In this document: positions 1-5,256 of the stretch, piece after piece | Layout of the letters: each line of letters starts with the position of its first letter | How positions within the stretch are numbered: position 1 is the stretch's first letter | NCBI GenBank assembly: GCA_003157715.1 | Contig: PMKK01000058.1 | Location: 1-9,079, forward strand | Length of the DNA: 9,079 bases | Direction of reading: 5' to 3' | DNA from: Actinomycetota bacterium | Lineage (GTDB): Bacteria; Actinomycetota; Thermoleophilia; UBA2241 | Position numbers and translations under genes: made by a program | Notes under the pieces: model-generated | Told to the model about the DNA's origin: nothing | What the model saw: the letters and a program-made list of their open reading frames with translations, nothing else | Database searches by the model: none

Positions 1-942
1 GACCGCACGTACGTCCTTGGAGCTCACCGCCGCGAGGCCGTAGAGATCGTTCCCGGTGCCGCAATCCTGCGACGCCCAGGAACCGCCGCCGTCGGTGGTG
101 TGCAGCATCGCACCACCCGTGCCCGCGACCCACGCCTCACCGGCGCTCACGGCGGCGATACCGCGCAGGTCGGCAGAGCTGCCCGCATTTTGAGCGGTCC
201 AGTTCGCGCCGCCGTTCACCGTGTGCACGACCGCGCCGCCGCCACCGACGGCCCAGCCCTGGTAGAGATTCACAAAGCCCACGCCGTAGAGCGTCGCCGC
301 GGCGCCAGAGTCCTGCGGCGCCCAGGTCAGGCCGCCGTTGTTGGTACGCAGCACCACGCCGCCGTCGCCCACGGCCCAGCCGTTGTTCAGGCTGCGGAAG
401 GCCACGGCGTAGAGATCGGAGAGCGTCGGCGAGGGTTGCGTGACCCACGTCAGGCCACCGTCGACCGTGTGCACGACGACACCGCCCTGCCCTACCGCGT
501 AGACGTTGAGCGCGTCGAGCACGAACAGGCCGTGGAGATCGCTGGGCGTCGGCGAGACCTGGGCGACCCAGGTCGCGCCGCCGTTCGTGGTCGCCAGAAT
601 GGTGCCTGCGTCGCCCACGACCCACCCGGTGCGAGAGTCGGCAAAAGCTACGTCCTCGAGGTACTTGGGCGGGGCCGGATCAGTCTCGGGCACCCACGTG
701 GCGCCGCCGTTGACCGTCTTTTCGATCGTGGCGGCAGCGCCGACGGCCCAGCCTGTGTTGGTGTCGGCAAACCAGGCCGACGAGAGGTCGTTGCCCTGAG
801 GCGCCGGGTTCTGCCAGAACCAGGCGCCGCCGGGCGCCGCTACGTTGGCCGCGGCCGGCGCCGCCCACGCCGCGGCGGCAGCGATCAGGACCAGCCCGAC
901 AAGAACGAGGACACGGCCGCGGCCGCGTTGCTGGTGGCGCAT
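1..942 (-). CDS. Exported Ycf48-like (BNR/photosystem assembly-type) beta-propeller protein, C-terminus cut by window edge
   Basis: The frame is open from an ATG at 942 to the window edge (314 residues, no stop), so the C-terminus is missing. Residues 11-32 are a hydrophobic, Ala-rich signal peptide after an Arg-rich start, with a likely cleavage near Ala-Ala-Ala/Asn33. The rest is a repeat of about 41 residues: a GWAVG-type strand (64-68, 106-110, 147-151, 188-192, 229-233, 270-274), then about eight residues later a T-x-N/D-G-G-x-x-W turn (76-83, 118-125, 159-166, 200-207, 241-248, 282-289). A seventh unit begins at about 299. This pattern is typical of Ycf48/HCF136-like and BNR/sialidase-like propellers. 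Cyanobacterial members help assemble photosystem II, but nothing here points to photosynthesis, so the role is unknown; a cell-surface or secreted binding scaffold is an inference. A strong ribosome site (GGGAGGG) lies just upstream of the ATG. No catalytic sialidase residues are evident. Confidence 0.88.
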   Translation of the reverse strand, partial: MRHQQRGRGRVLVLVGLVLIAAAAAWAAPAAANVAAPGGAWFWQNPAPQGNDLSSAWFADTNTGWAVGAAATIEKTVNGGATWVPETDPAPPKYLEDVAFADSRTGWVVGDAGTILATTNGGATWVAQVSPTPSDLHGLFVLDALNVYAVGQGGVVVHTVDGGLTWVTQPSPTLSDLYAVAFRSLNNGWAVGDGGVVLRTNNGGLTWAPQDSGAAATLYGVGFVNLYQGWAVGGGGAVVHTVNGGANWTAQNAGSSADLRGIAAVSAGEAWVAGTGGAMLHTTDGGGSWASQDCGTGNDLYGLAAVSSKDVRAV

Positions 943-1021
943 GAAACCCTCCCTGGTATGCACGACACGGAAGCCAACCTGACTCTCTTGTATCGGCGTA
1001 CTAAGGAATGACCTTGATTGA

Positions 1022-1060
1022 GGCGGGCGATCGCGCAAGGCGGGCGGTCGCGCAAGGCGG
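1022..1060. repeat. 17-bp tandem repeat, 2.3 copies
   Basis: Two adjacent 17-bp units (1022-1038 and 1039-1055) differ at one base (GGCGGGCGATCGCGCAA versus GGCGGGCGGTCGCGCAA). They are followed by the first five bases of a third unit. The repeat lies between tRNA-Asp and the Ycf48-like gene, downstream of the tRNA. It does not resemble a terminator, and no function is evident. Confidence 0.75.
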
Positions 1061-1112
1061 AGGGACGCGCGACGCAAAGATCGAGACAGGGTGGGGGACG
1101 CCAAGACGAGAG

Positions 1113-1189
1113 TGGCGGGAGCGACGAGACTCGAACTCGCGACCTCCGGCGTGACAGGCCGGCGTTCTAACCAGCTGAACTACGCCCCC
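1113..1189 (-). tRNA. tRNA-Asp (anticodon GUC)
   Basis: The reverse strand gives a 77-nt cloverleaf. The acceptor GGGGGCG pairs with CGCTCCC (one G-U), the discriminator is G, and CCA is encoded. The D arm is TAGTTCAGCTGGTTAGAAC-like. The anticodon stem GCCGG/CCGGC surrounds a loop with GTC at 1155-1153, and the T arm carries GGTTCGA-like GAGTTCGAGTC. Anticodon GUC reads both Asp codons. A promoter with both boxes is visible upstream at 1248-1276. I see no clear hairpin-plus-T terminator between the 3' end and the next gene. Confidence 0.96.
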
Positions 1190-1247
1190 GCGAAGAAGCA
1201 ACGACCGGCGGCCCAAGGCGCACCGGTCGCAAGTGCAGCGAGCCCGC

Positions 1248-1276
1248 ATTGTAGCAAATGCCGGCAGTACGGTAAA
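1248..1276 (-). promoter_or_regulatory. Sigma-70-type promoter of tRNA-Asp
   Basis: On the minus strand a -35 box TTTACC (1276-1271; four of six matches to TTGACA) is separated by exactly 17 bp from a -10 box TACAAT (1253-1248; five of six). Transcription would begin roughly 50 nt before the mature tRNA 5' end, leaving a leader for RNase P to remove. This AT-rich patch stands out in a GC-rich background. Confidence 0.7.
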
Positions 1277-1320
1277 ACGCGCGAGCGTTGCCGCGTCGTG
1301 CCGGCGTGCCGCCGCGTCAG

Positions 1321-1368
1321 CGTGCCTTCGCGCCGCCGCGTCAGCGTGCCTTCGCGCCGCCGCATCTT
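1321..1368. repeat. 24-bp tandem repeat, two full copies plus a partial one
   Basis: Units 1321-1344 and 1345-1368 share their first 19 bases exactly (CGTGCCTTCGCGCCGCCGC) and diverge at the end. A degenerate partial unit precedes them (about 1305-1320) and another follows (from 1369). The unit length is a multiple of three, so several frames show repeated Arg/Pro/Ala-rich peptides; these look like artefacts of the repeat rather than coding sequence. Confidence 0.7.
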
Positions 1369-1460
1369 CGTGCCGTCGTGTCGATGCGCCGGCGCGACGG
1401 CGTGAGAGCGCGCACTGTGGTCGTACCGTGCCCGGATCCCCAGCGCGGGCGGGTATACGC

Positions 1461-1466
1461 TAGGAT
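1461..1466 (+). promoter_or_regulatory. Candidate -10 box of the methyltransferase gene
   Basis: TAGGAT is a good actinobacterial-style -10 hexamer and lies 39 bases before the GTG start, which leaves room for a short leader with a ribosome site. No convincing -35 box is present 16-18 bp upstream, so this is tentative. Confidence 0.35.
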
Positions 1467-1505
1467 CGTGCGTGATCGGCCAGGCGAGAGCGGCCAGGAG
1501 CTTGG

Positions 1506-2324
1506 GTGGCGCACGGTGCCCCGACAGACGAAGAGATGACGCCCGGCTACGACGCCTACAATTCGGCCGAGCTTGCCGAGATCTACGACGCGGTCTACGC
1601 CGACCGCGACGACCGCGCTTTCTGGACCGCCCTGGCGCCCGACGAGGGCGCCATCCTCGAGCTCGCCTGTGGCAGCGGCCGAGTGCTGCTGCCGCTGGCC
1701 CGCGAGGGGCGCGAGATCGTCGGCCTCGACCTCTCCGCCCAGATGCTGGCTCGCTGCCGCTCGGCGCTGGCCGGCGAACCCGACGAGGTGCGCCGGCGCG
1801 TGCGCCTGGTGCAGGCCGACATGACGTCGTTCACGCTGGGCCGCCGCTTCGCCCAGGTCACGAGCCCCTTCCGCGGCTTTCAGCACCTGACGAGCGTCGA
1901 GCAGCAGCTCGCCTGTCTGGGACGCTGCCACGCTCACCTGGCCGCCGGCGGCAAGCTCGTGCTCGATCTCTTCAACCCCGACCCGTCGCTGCTCTATGAG
2001 CATCCCGGCAGCGGCGGCGAGGAGATCGCCGAGACCGTACCCTGGAGCGGCGGCCGTACGATACGCTGGTGGGGCCGCGTGACCGCCTTTCACCGGGCCC
2101 GTCAGTTCAACCAGTGCGAGATGACCTACGAGATCAGCGAGGCGGACGGCACGACTCGGCGGCTCACTGAACGCTTCCCAATGCGCTACCTGTTTCGCCA
2201 CGAGGTCGAGCACCTGCTGGCGCGCTCCGGGTTTCGCATCGTGGCGCTCTACGGCGACTACGACCGCTCGCCCTACGGCGACGACTCGCCGGAGCTCATC
2301 GTGGTCGCCGAACGGGTCGCCTGA
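1506..2324 (+). CDS. Class I SAM-dependent methyltransferase
   Basis: This 272-residue protein is a probable soluble methyltransferase. The Rossmann core shows motif I LELACGSGR (residues 51-59) that binds S-adenosylmethionine, the GLDLS strand end (73-77) expected to hold the ribose-binding acid, QADM (103-106) as motif III-like, and LVLDLFNP (151-158) after the GGK turn. A C-terminal beta-rich part (about 180-272) ends with RHEVEHLLARSGF and a YGDYDRSPYGDDSPE segment, the usual tail of small-molecule or Methyltransf_25-type enzymes. The substrate cannot be told. The start is GTG at 1506, because AGGAG (1496-1500) lies five bases before it; the internal ATG at 1536 lacks such a site. The gene is monocistronic by appearance, with 195 bp before the next gene on the same strand. 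Confidence 0.92.
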   Translation: MAHGAPTDEEMTPGYDAYNSAELAEIYDAVYADRDDRAFWTALAPDEGAILELACGSGRVLLPLAREGREIVGLDLSAQMLARCRSALAGEPDEVRRRVRLVQADMTSFTLGRRFAQVTSPFRGFQHLTSVEQQLACLGRCHAHLAAGGKLVLDLFNPDPSLLYEHPGSGGEEIAETVPWSGGRTIRWWGRVTAFHRARQFNQCEMTYEISEADGTTRRLTERFPMRYLFRHEVEHLLARSGFRIVALYGDYDRSPYGDDSPELIVVAERVA

Positions 2325-2453
2325 CATCTGTTCGACTGGAGGGCGCCGGCCGACCAGCACGACCTGAGGCCGGCGGTCGGAGCCTGCCCGCGAACCGGCA
2401 AACCGGATGACGGGGAACCGCGAAGACGCGCAGGACATGATGCAGGAAACATC

Positions 2454-2470
2454 CCTTCGAGGCTCGAAGG
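2454..2470. other. Perfect 7-bp inverted repeat upstream of the small DUF3303-like gene
   Basis: CCTTCGA, a GGC loop, then TCGAAGG forms a perfect short hairpin or a dyad operator. It lies 49 bases before the ATG of the next gene and has no T run after it, so it is not a standard terminator. It could be an operator, a leader-mRNA hairpin, or chance. Confidence 0.45.
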
Positions 2471-2519
2471 TCTCGTTCAGACAAAGACCGCCCACTTCCT
2501 GAAGGGAGAGGATGTCGCG

Positions 2520-2801
2520 ATGCTGTTCTTCGTAAAGGCGCGAGTCGATATCGACCGGCTGGCGGAGTATGGGCAGAAGCTGCAAGCGGGGGCGATCGAC
2601 ACGCACCCGATCAGTACTTACTGCCTTGCCGACGAACCGACGATCGGTCTAAACATCTGGGAAGCCGAGGATCGAGAATCCTTCGAGGAGGCCTTCGCGC
2701 CACACAGCGAGTACTCGAAGGTCCTGGAGGTCGTGCCGGTCGTGACGGCCCAGGCGGCACAGCGGATCCTTATGGAAAGAGCGCCAGCCACTACCTCCTG
2801 A
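2520..2801 (+). CDS. Small DUF3303-like protein of unknown function
   Basis: The product has 93 residues, no signal peptide and no membrane segment. The pattern is an N-terminal strand (MLFFVKARV), a helix (about 11-24), a central hydrophobic strand ending in GLNIWEAED (43-51), a helix rich in acidic residues and aromatics (52-65, with APHSEY), then a strand VLEVVPVV (68-75) and a short helix. This is the ferredoxin-like layout of dimeric alpha/beta-barrel families (DUF3303, EthD and Dabb relatives). The DUF3303 match is from memory of the layout and is not certain; no catalytic residue can be assigned. The start is well supported by a purine-rich site (AAGGGAGAGG, 2502-2511) eight bases upstream. 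GC is about 62% over 240 bases counted, lower than its neighbours. The stop is only 23 bases from the 3' end of tRNA-Val on the opposite strand. Confidence 0.82.
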   Translation: MLFFVKARVDIDRLAEYGQKLQAGAIDTHPISTYCLADEPTIGLNIWEAEDRESFEEAFAPHSEYSKVLEVVPVVTAQAAQRILMERAPATTS

Positions 2802-2824
2802 TCGCGTTGCCAGCGGCGTTCAGG

Positions 2825-2899
2825 TGGTGGGCGATGCTGGATTTGAACCAGCGACTCCCTGCTTGTAAGGCAGGTGCTCTACCCCTGAGCTAATCGCCC
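2825..2899 (-). tRNA. tRNA-Val (anticodon UAC)
   Basis: The reverse strand gives a 75-nt cloverleaf. The acceptor GGGCGAT pairs perfectly with ATCGCCC, the discriminator is A, and CCA is encoded. The D arm is TAGCTCAGGGGTAGAGCA-like. The anticodon stem CCTGC/GCAGG encloses loop CTTACAA with TAC at 2867-2865. The T arm GCTGG/CCAGC encloses TTCAAAT. A TATAAT box lies 33 bases upstream of the mature 5' end. Confidence 0.96.
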
Positions 2900-2932
2900 C
2901 CCGAATGGTCGTCGGCCGCACGACCACCCTCG

Positions 2933-2938
2933 ATTATA
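2933..2938 (-). promoter_or_regulatory. -10 box (TATAAT) of tRNA-Val
   Basis: A perfect TATAAT on the minus strand lies 33 bases before the tRNA 5' end. The hexamers 16-18 bp further upstream do not match TTGACA, so the -35 element is weak or absent. The position and perfect match in a GC-rich background make the -10 call convincing. Confidence 0.6.
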
Positions 2939-3042
2939 CAGACGATGGGTGGAACGGCCCCGCAGCCGGGACCCGAAGGCGACAAAGGGGGGCCGGGCAG
3001 GCTGGAGGTTCCGGGCGCGGGCCCTGCGGTGCTGAACGCGGC

Positions 3043-4359
3043 TTATCGGTTCTGAACGGAATCGACCGCGATGCTCCAGACGCTGCCGTCCCAATGAACG
3101 ACGAGCGGAGCGCTCGTGGCGCTGCTCGCGCCCAGCGTTCCCGCGGCCCAGACGTCGGTAGGCGACAGAGCGCTGACCGCTCCGATCTGCGCGTTCGTGC
3201 GGCCCGACAGACCCAGCTGCCGGGCCGTGACGGGCCGCCAGGCCGCGCCGTCCCAATGGGCCATGCCGTCGGCCGCCCCCAGCCAGACGTCCGACGACGA
3301 GACCGCGGAGAGCGCGCCGCGCACGCCGCTGAACGACTGCGAAACGTCGTGCCACTGGCTGCCGTCCCAGTGCTGCAGCAACGCGTCCCCGCCCGCCCAG
3401 ACGTCGTTGGGGGCGGCGGCGGCCACCGTCAGCAGCCCGCCGTCGCTCGCGCCGGCGTCGGGCACATACGACCAGCGCGTGCCGTCCCAGTGCGCGGTCA
3501 GGACCCGCGTGCCGTCGGCCGCGGCGCCCACCGCCCACAGGTCGGTCGCCGAGCCTGAGATCGCGTTGAGCCCGCCGGCGACGGAAGGCGCGGGCAAGGC
3601 GACTGAGCGCCAGCTCGCCCCGTCCCAGTGTTCGATGAACGGCAGGCCCTGCTCGCTGCCCACTGCCCAGACGTCGTTGGGGGCGACGGCCACGAGCCCG
3701 CGCAGAACGGCGCCGCCGGCCTGGTCGGAGACCGTCCACTTCCAGCCGTCCCAGTGCAGGATGGCGCCGCTGGGACCAAGCGTCCAGGCTTCGCCGTCGA
3801 CGGCTGTCGCGACCGCGGTCAGCGGTCCGATGTCGGGGGCGCTCGCTTCGCGCCAGGCGCTGCCGTCGTAGTGCACGATGAAAGAGTGAGTCTGGATGCC
3901 GGCGAGCACGCCTTTGGCGCCGACGTCGCCGTGCGCACCGACCACCCAGACATCGCTTGCCGACCGGCCGCCGATCGCGGCCAGACTGTAGCCGGGCCGC
4001 GCGGCACTCTGGTTCGAGTCGCCCGACGGCGACGGCGAGGCATGCGGTGAGACCGGCGCGACGTAGGCCGGCATCGGCTGACCGGGAGTCGCCAGCAGCC
4101 CGCCGCTCGCTACCGGAGCCGCCGACCTGCCACCGGAGCCGACCATGATGAGGCCCGCGGCCAGGGCCGCGACGCCGACGGTCAGCACGCCCGCCCAGGC
4201 CAGCGCGCGGCGCGGCTGGGGCCACTGCGCGATACGGCGCCGGGCGCGCCGTGGAGTCGCACCGGCCGTGCGGGCGCGTTCGGAGACGGCCGCTTCGTCG
4301 GCGCAACGCGCGAGCTGCTCGCGCAGCTCCTCGCGGAAATCGTCAAACCCGCCGGCCAT
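3043..4359 (-). CDS. Single-pass membrane protein with seven-repeat HWDGxxW beta-propeller; putative sensor or anti-sigma partner of the ECF sigma factor
   Basis: This 438-residue protein has a short, charged cytoplasmic N-terminus (1-52), one membrane helix (about 53-73), a Ser/Pro/Gly-rich linker (about 75-122) and an outside domain of seven similar repeats. Each repeat has a DVWAVG-type strand (136-141, 191-195, 229-234, 273-278, 319-324, 357-361, 402-407) followed by an H-W/Y-D-G-x-x-W turn (163-169, 202-208, 244-250, 290-296, 330-336, 368-374, 422-428). Seven units fit one closed seven-bladed propeller. It overlaps the end of the sigma gene by 17 bp and has a ribosome site (GGAGAGG) just before its ATG, so the two are translationally coupled. 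Position and topology match an anti-sigma factor, but no HxxxCxxC zinc motif is present (a single Cys, 19, in the cytoplasmic part). Control of the sigma factor is inferred; it could instead be a co-expressed surface adhesin or scaffold. Confidence 0.9.
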   Translation of the reverse strand: MAGGFDDFREELREQLARCADEAAVSERARTAGATPRRARRRIAQWPQPRRALAWAGVLTVGVAALAAGLIMVGSGGRSAAPVASGGLLATPGQPMPAYVAPVSPHASPSPSGDSNQSAARPGYSLAAIGGRSASDVWVVGAHGDVGAKGVLAGIQTHSFIVHYDGSAWREASAPDIGPLTAVATAVDGEAWTLGPSGAILHWDGWKWTVSDQAGGAVLRGLVAVAPNDVWAVGSEQGLPFIEHWDGASWRSVALPAPSVAGGLNAISGSATDLWAVGAAADGTRVLTAHWDGTRWSYVPDAGASDGGLLTVAAAAPNDVWAGGDALLQHWDGSQWHDVSQSFSGVRGALSAVSSSDVWLGAADGMAHWDGAAWRPVTARQLGLSGRTNAQIGAVSALSPTDVWAAGTLGASSATSAPLVVHWDGSVWSIAVDSVQNR

Positions 4360-4942
4360 GATCCTCTCCGGAGTCTTCTTGCAGGACGGACAGGTCGCGC
4401 GCCAACCGCTTGAGGCCGCGGCTTACCCGCTGGCGCACGAGATCCTCGCTGCAGCCGGCCTGGCGCGCCGCTTCGGCGTAGGACAGGCCGTCGATGACAC
4501 GCAGCGTGACGGCCTCGCGCTGGCTTGGGTTGAGGGCGTCGAGCGCCGCAGCCACCTGCTCACGCACCCTCTCGAGATCGATCAGTTCCTCGGCCCGTTC
4601 CAGAGCGTCGGGCGCGACCGAGATCGTCTCCATGCCGAGACGCTCTCTGTAGCGCGACTCGACCCGCTGGTGTTTGACGAAGCGACCGAGCTGGCGGCGA
4701 GCGATGGTGTAGAGGTAGGCCGGCGCCGCGCCGGGGCCGGGGTTGAGAAACCGCTTGCGCGCCGCGAAGACCTGAGCGAAGGTCTCGGCCGTGAGGTCGG
4801 CCGCCACCTGCGAGTCGTAGGTCCGGCGACCGAAGAACGCAAGCAGCCCGGCGACGTGGCGGTCGTAGAACGCGACGAACTGCTCCGGGCATGTGGCGGA
4901 ACCCTCCAGGAGCTCCTCGTCGCTGGGCGACGAAAGGCTCAT
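4343..4942 (-). CDS. ECF-type RNA polymerase sigma factor (sigma-70 family)
   Basis: The protein has 199 residues, the usual ECF length. Region 2 covers about 21-88 (QFVAFYDRHVAGLLAFF, then DLTAETFAQVFAARKRF at 49-65, the polymerase- and -10-binding helices, and AYLYTIARRQLGRF at 75-88). A linker of about 40 residues follows, then region 4 at about 128-182 with LDALNPSQREAVTLRVIDGLSYAEAA-type sequence and a helix-turn-helix (about 154-181) that reads the -35 box. There is no extra N- or C-terminal domain. I chose the ATG at 4942 because GAGGGA lies about ten bases upstream and the residues before it look non-coding; the frame stays open upstream to 5224 but lacks family sequence there. It is the first gene of an operon with the overlapping membrane propeller gene, the normal order for a sigma/anti-sigma pair. 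ECF subgroup not assigned. Confidence 0.95.
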   Translation of the reverse strand: MSLSSPSDEELLEGSATCPEQFVAFYDRHVAGLLAFFGRRTYDSQVAADLTAETFAQVFAARKRFLNPGPGAAPAYLYTIARRQLGRFVKHQRVESRYRERLGMETISVAPDALERAEELIDLERVREQVAAALDALNPSQREAVTLRVIDGLSYAEAARQAGCSEDLVRQRVSRGLKRLARDLSVLQEDSGEDHGRRV

Positions 4943-4947
4943 GGTGT

Positions 4948-4962
4948 CTTTGTCCCTCAAAG
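4948..4962 (-). promoter_or_regulatory. Small inverted repeat whose loop holds the sigma gene's ribosome site
   Basis: On the minus strand CTTTG, AGGGA, CAAAG is a perfect 5-bp stem with the Shine-Dalgarno core AGGGA in the loop. The overlapping CCCT-TTG-AGGG can form a competing stem that would hide the same core. The stems are short, so translational control is only a possibility. Confidence 0.3.
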
Positions 4963-4998
4963 GGCTTCTGTCCAGTAAGTGCACTCGGTCCATAAGCT

Positions 4999-5005
4999 TG
5001 TGACA
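4999..5005 (-). promoter_or_regulatory. Candidate ECF-type -35 element (TGTCACA) upstream of the sigma gene
   Basis: TGTCACA matches the -35 motif known for some ECF groups (for example ECF41), and ECF sigma genes are often autoregulated. It lies 57 bases before the chosen start. The usual CGTC-type -10 does not appear 16-17 bp downstream, so this is weak. Confidence 0.25.
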
Positions 5006-5170
5006 CTTTTTCGGGTATGCCGGCCAGATTGTCATCGGCGCGAACCGACTCGCGCTGAAGCCGCCGCGGGCGGCGCGGGCGACCGCAAAAAGCAGCGTGG
5101 GGGTGTTTGAGGGCGGCGCGCGAGACGAGCGGCGTGGCGGCGACGGAGGCCGCGGAGCGGCGGCGACGGG

Positions 5171-5209
5171 GCAACGGTGCGGCAGCGGCAGAGCAACGGT
5201 GCGGCAGCG
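5171..5209. repeat. Direct repeat, two exact 17-bp copies at 22-bp period
   Basis: GCAACGGTGCGGCAGCG occurs at 5171-5187 and again at 5193-5209, separated by five bases. It lies about 50 bases downstream of the UPF0182 stop. No function is evident. Confidence 0.75.
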
Positions 5210-5256
5210 ACCGTCGAGCGGCACGGCGGGGCAGCGCGGCGAGCGGCGACGGACCG

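Larger units (their letters stand above)
1190..1505. other. Intergenic region between divergent tRNA-Asp and methyltransferase genes
   Basis: This 316-base gene-free stretch holds the tRNA-Asp promoter (1248-1276, minus), a 24-bp tandem repeat (1321-1368), a candidate -10 box for the methyltransferase (1461-1466, plus) and its ribosome site AGGAG (1496-1500). Open frames across it run through the repeats and give low-complexity Arg-rich peptides, so I do not call a gene here. Confidence 0.7.
4943..5256. other. Intergenic region upstream of the ECF sigma gene and downstream of the UPF0182 gene
   Basis: This 314-base gene-free stretch contains the sigma factor's leader and promoter region (about 4943-5060) and a GC-rich half with short direct repeats (5171-5209). 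No clear hairpin-plus-T terminator follows the UPF0182 stop. A short GCCGCC/GGCGGC stem occurs at about 5060-5075, without a T run in the expected place. Confidence 0.6.

Noticed and set aside
100..1011. 303-codon open frame on the plus strand
   Set aside because: Antisense to the regular Ycf48-like repeats; its apparent repeats only mirror the real gene.
1027..1034. GCGATCGC octamer resembling the cyanobacterial HIP1 repeat
   Set aside because: I noticed it only once, inside a tandem repeat; in GC-rich DNA one copy is expected by chance.
1341..2606. 421-codon open frame on the minus strand
   Set aside because: It is antisense to the methyltransferase, whose motifs are clear, and it runs across spacer DNA and a tandem repeat at its end.
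1113..2899. Possible island between two tRNA genes
   Set aside because: No duplicated tRNA 3' end, integrase or mobile gene is visible, and the methyltransferase has normal high GC.
2940..3042. Possible terminator after the propeller gene
   Set aside because: Only weak GC-rich pairing is visible and no T run follows on the minus strand.
4145..4978. 277-codon open frame on the plus strand
   Set aside because: It is antisense to the ECF sigma factor and to the start of the propeller gene.
4943..5224. Upstream extension of the sigma factor (94 extra residues)
   Set aside because: The extension is Pro/Arg/Ala-rich with no family similarity and covers the likely promoter; a ribosome site supports the ATG at 4942.
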